A stretch of 13,507 bases of DNA from Paracoccaceae bacterium (lineage in GTDB: Bacteria; Pseudomonadota; Alphaproteobacteria; Rhodobacterales; Rhodobacteraceae), in assembly GCA_003512825.1 (NCBI GenBank), contig DOOI01000011.1, positions 11,139 through 24,645 of the forward strand, written 5' to 3'. Of this stretch, positions 7,464 through 13,507 are shown in pieces (the stretch's first letter is position 1; each line of letters begins with the position of its first letter). The notes under the pieces were generated by a model. It was not told the origin of the DNA. It made no database searches and saw only the letters and a list, made by a program, of their open reading frames with translations. Both the position numbers and the translations under genes were made by a program.

Positions 7464-10236
7464 GCCGTCTGTGATCGAGCTTTTTGCGCTGCCCGTCCCG
7501 GGCGGCGCCGACCTGCCTCTGGCGGGTGCAGACATCTTTGACGCCAGCGCCCTCAGCGCGGCGCTCAACGAAGCCCTGCGCGCCGCCCCCATGCCGTTGG
7601 ATCGCGCCTGCGTCGTCCCGCTGCTCATCGAAGCCCGCCGCCATGGCCTCGCGCGGATCGAGAGCGCCCTCGCCGCACATCCCAAAGCCGCGCGTCCCAT
7701 CACCCGCGCCATCGCGTGGCTGACAGACTGCCTCGTGCAAGCCGCTTTCCAACTGGCTGACCGCGCCCTCGTCCCCCCCTCTTCCGCCTCAGACCGCCTC
7801 GCCGTCCTTGCCGTCGGCGGCTACGGACGCGGCGAGATGGCGCCGCAATCCGACGTCGACCTCCTCTTCCTCTCCGATCCCAAAAACTCCCCCCGTGCCG
7901 ACCAAGTCGTCGAAGCCATGCTCTACATCCTCTGGGACCTGCGCCTCAAAGTTGGCCACGCCACCCGCACGATCAAGGATTGCCTCAAACTCGGCACAGA
8001 AGATTTCACCATCCGCACCACCTTGCTCGAACAGCGCTTCCTATGCGGCGATGCAGCCCTCTCCGCGGATCTCGACCAACGCCTCAAGCGCGATCTCTTC
8101 AAAAACACCGTCCGCGAATTCATCGAAGCCAAACTCGCCGAACGCGACCAGCGCCATGAAAAGCAAGGCCAGCGCTATATGGTCGAGCCCAATGTCAAAG
8201 AAGGCAAAGGCGGCCTGCGCGACCTCCAATCGCTGTTTTGGATCGCCAAATATCTCCATAGCGTCCAAACCACCCAAGAACTGGTCACCCTCGGGGTGTT
8301 CCGGCCAGAAGAATACCAAACCTTCACCCGCGCCGAAGATTTCCTCTGGACCGTGCGCTGCCACCTGCACATTCTGGCTGGCCGCCCCACCGAACAACTC
8401 ACCTTCGACATGCAGGTCCAAGTCGCAGACCGCATGGGCTATGCCGACAAGGGTGGCCGCCGCGCCGTCGAACATTTCATGCAAGACTTTTTCCGTCACG
8501 CCACAGCCGTGGGTGACCTCACACGCATCTTCCTCACCAAACTCGAAGCGATGCATGTCAAATCCGAGCCCCTGCTCGAACGCATCTTCCGTCGGATGCC
8601 CAAGGTCAAACCGGGCTACACGGTTATTCACAACCGGATTATGCCGCAGGAAGAACGCGCGTTTCTCTCAGATCCGCTCAACCTTTTGCGCCTCTACGAA
8701 GAAGCGCTCCGCACTGGCCTGCTGATCCATCCCGATGCCATGCGACTGGTGCAAGCCAATCTCCACCTGATCACCGATGAGGTCCGCACCGACCCCGAAG
8801 CCCAGCGCATCTTCTTTGATACCCTGCTCAAACATGGCAACCCCGAACGCGCCCTGCGCCGTATGAATGAACTCGGCGTGCTTTCGGCATTCATTCCCGA
8901 ATTCGCCCCCATCGTCGCGATGATGCAATTCAACATGTATCACAGCTACACCGTCGATGAGCACATCATCCAGACGATCCGCGTGCTCAGCCAGATCGAG
9001 CACAAGGACCTGACCGAAGAACTTCCCGTCGCCTCCAGTATTTTGGAAGAGGGGGTGAACCGCAAGGTGCTCTACACGGCGCTGCTCTTGCACGACATCG
9101 GCAAAGGGCGCGACGAAGATCACTCCGTGCTTGGCGCGCAGATCACCCGCAAAGTCGCCCCAAGGCTTGGCTTGACCAAAGCTGATACCGAAACCGTTGA
9201 ATGGCTGGTGCGCTACCACCTCCTGATGTCGGACATGGCGCAAAAGCGCGACCTGTCCGATCCGCGCACGCTCCGCGACTTCGCAAAAGCCGTCAAAACC
9301 AAAAAGCGCCTTGATCTGTTGACCGTGCTCACAGTCTGCGACATCCGTGGCGTCGGGCCAACCACTTGGAATAACTGGAAAGCCATGCTGCTGCGCCAGT
9401 TGCACAAGGAAACCGCCAACGCGCTGGAACATGGCCTTGAAGAAATCAACCGCGAAAACCGCGGTGCGGAAACCCGTAAACACCTGCGCGACGCGCTGGA
9501 AGGCTGGGACCCGAGCGATATCCGCATTGAAGCAGGCCGCCACTACCCGCCCTATTGGCAGGGGCTCGACACAGCAACACATGTGGTCTTCGCCAATCTC
9601 CTGCGCGGTCTTGGCACCGATGAAATCCGGATCGACCTGCACCCCGACACAGACCGTGACGCCACCCGTGCCTGTTTCGCGCTGGCGGATCACCCGGGTA
9701 TTTTCTCGCGTTTAGCCGGCGCCTTGGCAATCATGGGGGCCAATGTGGTGGACGCGCGCACCTATACATCAAAAGACGGGTACGCCACGGCGGTCTTCTG
9801 GGTGCAAGATACCGACGGCCACCCCTATGAAATGGCCCGCCTGCCTCGGCTGACCCAGACCATTCAGAAAATTCTCAAGGGCGAGGTGAAAGCCACCGAA
9901 GCGATCCAATCCAAGGATAAGATCAAGAAACGCGAGCGCGCCTTTCGTGTCCCCACCTCGATCACCTTCGACAATGAAGGCTCCGAGATCTACACGATTA
10001 TCGAAGTGGACACCCGCGACCGCCCCGGCCTGCTCTTCGACCTCACCCGCACCCTTGCCGCCAGCAATGTCTACATCGCCTCCGCCGTCATCGCGACTTA
10101 TGGCGAACAGGTGGTCGATACCTTCTACGTCAAGGATATGTTCGGCCTGAAATTCCACAGCGCGTCCAAACGTGCGGGCCTAGAAAAGAAACTCCGCGAA
10201 GCGATTTCCAAAGGCGTCGACCGCGCACTCGCCTAA
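7423..10236 (+). CDS. glnD: PII uridylyltransferase / uridylyl-removing enzyme
   Basis: A 937-residue bifunctional nitrogen sensor that uridylylates PII proteins (GlnB/GlnK) when glutamine is low and deuridylylates them when it is high. From TTG 7423, the nucleotidyltransferase motif GGYGRGE is at 132-138 with catalytic SDVDL (Asp144, Asp146). The HD phosphohydrolase domain shows YHSYTVDEH (506-514) and LLHDIGKG with His557-Asp558. Two ACT domains start near 757 (HPGIFSRLAGAL) and 866 (DRPGLLFDLTRTL) and bind glutamine in characterised homologues. The start is uncertain: TTG 7423 has AGGTGG six bases upstream but lies 41 bases inside the preceding gene; GTG 7450 and GTG 7471 are alternatives with poorer ribosome-binding sites. 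The overlap suggests coupling to the LpoA-like gene. Leucine codon use changes along the gene (see findings). Confidence 0.97.
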   Translation: MTLLPNSSAVPASEPSVIELFALPVPGGADLPLAGADIFDASALSAALNEALRAAPMPLDRACVVPLLIEARRHGLARIESALAAHPKAARPITRAIAWLTDCLVQAAFQLADRALVPPSSASDRLAVLAVGGYGRGEMAPQSDVDLLFLSDPKNSPRADQVVEAMLYILWDLRLKVGHATRTIKDCLKLGTEDFTIRTTLLEQRFLCGDAALSADLDQRLKRDLFKNTVREFIEAKLAERDQRHEKQGQRYMVEPNVKEGKGGLRDLQSLFWIAKYLHSVQTTQELVTLGVFRPEEYQTFTRAEDFLWTVRCHLHILAGRPTEQLTFDMQVQVADRMGYADKGGRRAVEHFMQDFFRHATAVGDLTRIFLTKLEAMHVKSEPLLERIFRRMPKVKPGYTVIHNRIMPQEERAFLSDPLNLLRLYEEALRTGLLIHPDAMRLVQANLHLITDEVRTDPEAQRIFFDTLLKHGNPERALRRMNELGVLSAFIPEFAPIVAMMQFNMYHSYTVDEHIIQTIRVLSQIEHKDLTEELPVASSILEEGVNRKVLYTALLLHDIGKGRDEDHSVLGAQITRKVAPRLGLTKADTETVEWLVRYHLLMSDMAQKRDLSDPRTLRDFAKAVKTKKRLDLLTVLTVCDIRGVGPTTWNNWKAMLLRQLHKETANALEHGLEEINRENRGAETRKHLRDALEGWDPSDIRIEAGRHYPPYWQGLDTATHVVFANLLRGLGTDEIRIDLHPDTDRDATRACFALADHPGIFSRLAGALAIMGANVVDARTYTSKDGYATAVFWVQDTDGHPYEMARLPRLTQTIQKILKGEVKATEAIQSKDKIKKRERAFRVPTSITFDNEGSEIYTIIEVDTRDRPGLLFDLTRTLAASNVYIASAVIATYGEQVVDTFYVKDMFGLKFHSASKRAGLEKKLREAISKGVDRALA

Positions 10237-10241
10237 GCGCC

Positions 10242-10308
10242 GCAATTTCTTGCAAGAAATTGCCAATTCCCTTGCAAGGGAATTTTCGATTTCCTTGCAA
10301 GGAAATCG
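10242..10308. repeat. Three consecutive perfect palindromes centred on CTTGCAAG
   Basis: Six bases after the glnD stop lie three perfect inverted repeats: 22 bp at 10242-10263, 20 bp at 10265-10284 and 22 bp at 10287-10308. All share CTTGCAAG at the centre; centres are 22 and 23 bp apart. The outer arms differ between units at several positions, yet each unit stays perfectly self-complementary. The second unit is followed by TTTT. Each could fold as an RNA hairpin on either strand, fitting a bidirectional terminator or 3'-end stabiliser between the convergent glnD and murJ, or could be a protein-binding palindrome or an extragenic repeat family. Confidence 0.9.
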
Positions 10309-10360
10309 TCCGCCTCCCCCTGCGCGCGCGGGGCGTTAACCGACCCGGCGGTCAGAAATA

Positions 10361-10370
10361 CGTCATGACG
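10361..10370. repeat. Perfect 10-bp palindrome CGTCATGACG
   Basis: CGTCATGACG is its own reverse complement. It lies in the glnD-murJ gap between the palindrome array and the CCAGAC repeats. It is too short to assign a role and may be chance. Confidence 0.5.
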
Positions 10371-10374
10371 CAAG

Positions 10375-10402
10375 CCAGACACCAACCAGACGCAAACCAG
10401 AC
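10375..10402. repeat. Three CCAGAC repeats at 11-bp spacing
   Basis: CCAGAC occurs at 10375-10380, 10386-10391 and 10397-10402, exactly 11 bp apart, and the related ACAGAC at 10412-10417. The spacing is about one helical turn, so the copies would face the same side of the DNA. They lie just beyond the murJ stop, within its 3' untranslated region on the minus strand (GTCTGG repeats). No function can be assigned. Confidence 0.6.
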
Positions 10403-10428
10403 GTGTCGGAAACAGACAAGGTCCACGA

Positions 10429-11970
10429 TTAACGGCGCCGAAACGCACCCTTAAACTCTCGCAAACCAATCGCGCCCAAGAGCTGGCCAAAAAGGCCAAA
10501 ACTGACCATCCCCAAAACGATCAGCACCAACAGTGCCAAATAGCGCCAGCCCGCCATTCCCAAGAATGGCATCAGCACCACCATCGCCCCCCAAAGCACG
10601 GCCCCCATCAAAAGCGATGCCAGAACAATCCTAGGAATCCGGGTGCGGAACCGCAGATCAAAACGCGCGACCTCGCCCATCGGTCGCGTGCCGAGATAGA
10701 GCAACCCCACCATCGCCCAAGCCGCCAAAGTCGTGGCAATCGCACAGGCGATCCACCCAAGAAACGGCGCCAGCCCCAAGGCAATCGCCGCATTTATCAC
10801 CATGGAAACAAGGGCATAGCGGAATGGCGCCTTGGTATTTTCCCGCGCATAAAACAGCGGCTGCAAAAGCTTCTGCAAGACAAATGCGGGCAGGCCCAGC
10901 CCATAGACCATCACTGCCAAAGCGATTGCAGCCACATCATCCGACGTGGTCGCCCCACGCTCGAAAAGCACCGAAACAAGCGGGATCGGAATGACCACCA
11001 AGGCCACTGCAGACGGAAGGGTCAGGGCCAAACTGATCTCCGCTGCCCGCGACAAAGCGTCTCGCGCACCCGCATCATCGCGCGCCCGCAACCGTCGCGA
11101 AAGGTCCGGCAACAACACGACCCCCACCGCGATCCCCACAACCCCCAAAGGCAATTGATAAAGCCGATCCGCCGCATAAAGCCACCCCACTGCGCGGTCA
11201 AAATACGACGCCACCTGCTGCCCCACCAGCAAGTTCACCTGCACCACCCCCCCCGCCAACCCCGCCGGCACGGCTATGGTTACGAGGCGGCGCATTTCCG
11301 GGGTCCATTTGGGAAGGCCCGGCACCAGCGCAAAACCTGCCCTTTTTGCAGCGAACCAAACCAAAAACGCTTGGGCGACTCCTGCAAAGGGTATCCCCCA
11401 AACGAGAGCGCGCGCGACATCTGCGCCCATATAAATAGCACCAGCCATAGCCGAAACCAGCACGATGTTAAGCAAAACGGGCGCAGCTGCCGCGGCAGCG
11501 AAGTGCCCTAACGCATTCAACACACCAGAAAAGAGCGCAGCCAGCGAGATAAACAGAATATAAGGGAACGCAATCCGACCAAACTCAACTGAAAGAGCAA
11601 ATTGTTCTTGTCCCGCAAAACCAGACGCCAAACCCCAAATAAGCCAAGGCATGATCAATTGGGCCAGCAAGGTGAGCAATATCAAGACAGCAGCCAGACC
11701 AGAAAGCGCCTCTTTTGCAAAAGCTTGCGCGTCCTCGCCGCCCTGAACCTTCTTTGAAAAGATAGGAACGAAAGCTGTGTTGAAAGCCCCTTCGGCAAAG
11801 AAGCGGCGGAACATATTTGGCAGGCGAAAAGCCACAACGAAGGCTTCATAGGCAGGGCCAGTCCCTAGCCAAGCCAAAATCATAGCATCACGCACAAAAC
11901 CGAGGATCCGTGAAGCGAGTGTCCAAAACCCCACCGTTAGGAAGCCAGACATTAGACGGATAGGTTTCAC
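10429..11970 (-). CDS. murJ: Lipid II flippase MurJ
   Basis: A 513-residue polytopic inner-membrane protein of the MOP superfamily that flips the peptidoglycan precursor lipid II to the periplasmic face. The N-terminus has ASRILGFVRDA (19-29) and FRLPNMFRRFFAEGAFNTAF (48-67), the family signature. Arg21, Arg27 and Arg55 align with E. coli Arg18, Arg24 and Arg52, which are functionally important there. Repeated hydrophobic segments of about 20 residues continue to the C-terminus, in line with 14 helices. The start is GTG 11970 with AGGGG seven bases upstream; an ATG at codon 7 is an alternative. A strong terminator separates it from the upstream fadJ-type gene, so it probably has its own promoter in the short leader. 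The 5' third is clearly more AT-rich than the rest. Confidence 0.96.
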   Translation of the reverse strand: MKPIRLMSGFLTVGFWTLASRILGFVRDAMILAWLGTGPAYEAFVVAFRLPNMFRRFFAEGAFNTAFVPIFSKKVQGGEDAQAFAKEALSGLAAVLILLTLLAQLIMPWLIWGLASGFAGQEQFALSVEFGRIAFPYILFISLAALFSGVLNALGHFAAAAAAPVLLNIVLVSAMAGAIYMGADVARALVWGIPFAGVAQAFLVWFAAKRAGFALVPGLPKWTPEMRRLVTIAVPAGLAGGVVQVNLLVGQQVASYFDRAVGWLYAADRLYQLPLGVVGIAVGVVLLPDLSRRLRARDDAGARDALSRAAEISLALTLPSAVALVVIPIPLVSVLFERGATTSDDVAAIALAVMVYGLGLPAFVLQKLLQPLFYARENTKAPFRYALVSMVINAAIALGLAPFLGWIACAIATTLAAWAMVGLLYLGTRPMGEVARFDLRFRTRIPRIVLASLLMGAVLWGAMVVLMPFLGMAGWRYLALLVLIVLGMVSFGLFGQLLGAIGLREFKGAFRRR

Positions 11971-12030
11971 GGCTTTTCCCCTTCGCGGCCAATTCGCCTA
12001 GAAAGACAGCTACTTCAACCAGCCTCTGGC
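11971..12030 (-). promoter_or_regulatory. Probable murJ promoter and leader
   Basis: These 60 bases lie between the terminator of the upstream gene and the murJ GTG, so a murJ promoter is expected here. The minus strand has TTGAAG as a possible -35, but the hexamer 17 bases downstream (GAATTG) is a poor -10. AGGGG seven bases before the GTG is the ribosome-binding site. Confidence 0.3.
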
Positions 12031-12064
12031 AAAAAGGGGGAGCGACGGTGCGCTCCCCCTTTTT
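12031..12064 (-). terminator. Strong intrinsic terminator, symmetric, after the fadJ-type gene
   Basis: A perfect 14-bp stem (12031-12044 with 12051-12064) closes a six-base loop. Five A residues begin the stem and five T residues end it, with a GC-rich core GGGGGAGCG, so the hairpin-plus-U-tract form exists on both strands. It begins four bases past the stop codon of the leftward gene, which it should terminate. Confidence 0.92.
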
Positions 12065-12068
12065 ATTG

Positions 12069-13507
12069 TCAGGCGGCCTTTGGCTGGCCAAAGCGCCCGT
12101 AGAAGCTTTGGCCTTTTTCAGCCATTTCTCGCAACAGTCTCGGGCACTTAAAGCGTTGGCCAAAGCTGGCTTCTAACTCGTCACAGCGTTCGGCTGCATA
12201 TTCTGCACCCAACATATCAAGCCACGAGAAAGGCCCGCCCGACCACGGCGCAAAGCCCCAACCGAGGATGGCTCCAACGTCGCCTTCCCGAATGTCCATT
12301 AACACGTTTTCTTCCAAGGCACGCACAGCCTCCAAGACTTGGCTGAACATCAACCTATGCTGGACATCAATCAACGTCGGTTGGTCGATATCAGCCGCGC
12401 GGTACTTGTCGCGCAAGCCGGGCCAAATACCTTGCCGTTTGCCAGCTTCGTCATAAGCGTAATATCCACTCTTGGTTTTCCGACCCATTCGACCTTGATC
12501 GTAGAGCCAGAACAGCACGTCATCCGCCGCACCCGCATCATAGGCGTTGCCAAGCGCCGCCTTCGTTGCCTTGGCGATCTTGACGCCAAGGTCGATAGAC
12601 GTCTCGTCATTCAATTGCAGAGGACCAACGGGGAAACCCAGCATTCTTGCTGCGTTTTCGATCATGGCTGGCTCGACGCCTTCACCAACCATTCGTACGC
12701 CTTCGTTGATATAAGGTATGATGCAACGGTTGGCATAGAAGAAGCGTGCATCATTGACCACGATCGGTGTCTTGCGAATTTGGCGAACATAATCGAGTGC
12801 CTTGGCGACTGCGCGATCGCCGGTTTTTTCGCCTTTGATGATTTCAACCAAAGACATTTTCTCGACGGGAGAAAAGAAGTGAATGCCAATGAACTGCTCT
12901 GGTCGCGAGGACGCCTTTGCCAGCCCCGAGATCGGCAAGGTAGAGGTATTGGAAGCGTAAATACAATCCGCCGAGATTACCGCCTCGGCTTTTGCTGTCA
13001 CCTCTGCCTTAACGCCCGGATCTTCAAACACAGCTTCAATGATCAAATCGCATTCAGACAGTGCCGCATAATCGGTGGTGGCAGTGATCAACGCGAGCAA
13101 CGCGTCTTTCTTGTCAGGTGTTGATCTGCCCTTCTTGATGCCGTCGTCAGCATATTTCTCGGAGTAGGCCTTGCCACGATCGGCGGCTTCTTGGCTGGCG
13201 TCGATCAAGACAACTTCGATCCCAGCAAGGGCCGATACGAGAGCAATGCCAGCTCCCATCATTCCTGCGCCCAAAACGCCCAATTTCCGGACACGCTGAT
13301 CGTCTACCTGAGCAGGGCGCACCGCGCCTTTTTCCAAGGCTTCTTTGTTAAGAAAGAGCGAGCGGATCATAGCCGAAGAGGACGGGTTCATAAGAACATG
13401 GGTAAACCACCGAGCTTCGATTTTCAGAGCCGTGTCGAAGGGGACCATCGCGCCTTCATAGACGGCAGAAAGTAGAGCCTTGGGCGCCGGGTAAGCGCCT
13501 GCGGTTT
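12069..13507 (-). CDS. fadJ: 3-hydroxyacyl-CoA dehydrogenase (FadJ-type multifunctional protein), 5' end outside window
   Basis: The frame is open to the right edge, giving about 478 C-terminal residues of a larger beta-oxidation protein. The edge carries the hinge after the enoyl-CoA hydratase domain (YPAPKALLSAVYEGAMVPFD), then the helix ARWFTHVLMNPSSSAMIRS. The NAD-binding Rossmann motif LGVLGAGMMGAG is near 13254-13280. The catalytic histidine sits in FIGIHFFSPVEKM (codon 12879-12881), with NTSTLPIS before it and VEIIKG after. The C-terminal helical domain contains FFYANRCIIPYINEGVRM and GPLQLNDETSIDLG, followed by the second, degenerate copy (GWGFAPWSGGPFSWLD). The protein would hydrate enoyl-CoA and oxidise L-3-hydroxyacyl-CoA to 3-ketoacyl-CoA; the hydratase active site is not visible. 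In an operon the thiolase would lie upstream. fadB and fadJ cannot be separated with certainty here. Confidence 0.92.
   Translation of the reverse strand, partial: TAGAYPAPKALLSAVYEGAMVPFDTALKIEARWFTHVLMNPSSSAMIRSLFLNKEALEKGAVRPAQVDDQRVRKLGVLGAGMMGAGIALVSALAGIEVVLIDASQEAADRGKAYSEKYADDGIKKGRSTPDKKDALLALITATTDYAALSECDLIIEAVFEDPGVKAEVTAKAEAVISADCIYASNTSTLPISGLAKASSRPEQFIGIHFFSPVEKMSLVEIIKGEKTGDRAVAKALDYVRQIRKTPIVVNDARFFYANRCIIPYINEGVRMVGEGVEPAMIENAARMLGFPVGPLQLNDETSIDLGVKIAKATKAALGNAYDAGAADDVLFWLYDQGRMGRKTKSGYYAYDEAGKRQGIWPGLRDKYRAADIDQPTLIDVQHRLMFSQVLEAVRALEENVLMDIREGDVGAILGWGFAPWSGGPFSWLDMLGAEYAAERCDELEASFGQRFKCPRLLREMAEKGQSFYGRFGQPKAA

Noticed and set aside
8668..9693. Minus-strand open frame of 341 codons inside glnD
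   Set aside because: glnD is intact with all catalytic motifs on the plus strand; the reverse frame has no recognisable domain and reflects codon bias.
10242..10308. Possible CRISPR array
   Set aside because: The units are self-palindromes separated by only one to two bases with no spacers, and no cas gene is present.
11712..11723. CTTTTGCAAAAG palindrome, similar core to the array after glnD
   Set aside because: It lies within conserved murJ coding sequence, is only 12 bp and lacks the CTTGCAAG core, so it is probably chance.
12339..13124. Plus-strand open frame of 261 codons opposite the fadJ-type gene
   Set aside because: The minus strand encodes a well-conserved dehydrogenase here; the plus-strand product has no recognisable motif.

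Overview
The window is an ordinary, densely coded chromosomal segment. Protein sequences and gene order point to an alphaproteobacterium of the Rhodobacterales (Roseobacter-type): high GC, C- or G-ending codons, several GTG starts, and the rsmI-yraN-gshB order with a divergent LpoA-like lipoprotein gene. I assign this from recognised families, not from a search. No IS element, prophage, CRISPR array, tRNA or rRNA was seen.

Layout. 1-314 is the 3' part of a histidine-phosphatase gene. 395-1279 encodes a glutathione S-transferase carrying an extra Cys-rich C-terminal module. 1467-2987 is a YifB/ComM-type Mg-chelatase-like AAA+ ATPase, preceded by a run of six 10-bp repeats. A leftward operon runs from 6179 down to 2971: rsmI (16S rRNA methyltransferase), yraN (UPF0102), gshB (glutathione synthetase) and an HSL-type alpha/beta hydrolase. 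gshB and the hydrolase overlap by ATGA, and the hydrolase end overlaps the yifB end tail to tail. Rightward from 6276 come an LpoA-like periplasmic-binding-fold lipoprotein and glnD (PII uridylyltransferase), probably cotranscribed and overlapping. glnD converges on murJ (lipid II flippase, leftward), and the 192-bp gap between them holds three consecutive perfect palindromes. Upstream of murJ, separated by a strong symmetric terminator, is the 3' two-thirds of a fadJ-type beta-oxidation gene that runs off the right edge.

Functional themes are housekeeping: glutathione synthesis and use (gshB, GST), cell-wall assembly (LpoA-like protein, MurJ), translation (RsmI), nitrogen signalling (GlnD), DNA processing (YifB, YraN) and fatty-acid oxidation (FadJ).

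I did not find a convincing new multi-gene system. The parts most worth a second look are non-coding: the triple palindrome array after glnD, an anti-Shine-Dalgarno sequence perfectly complementary to the ribosome-binding site of the GST gene, the 10-bp repeat run before yifB, and 11-bp-spaced CCAGAC repeats before the murJ stop. Within coding DNA, the GST-plus-Cys-module fusion and changes of composition inside glnD and murJ are notable.
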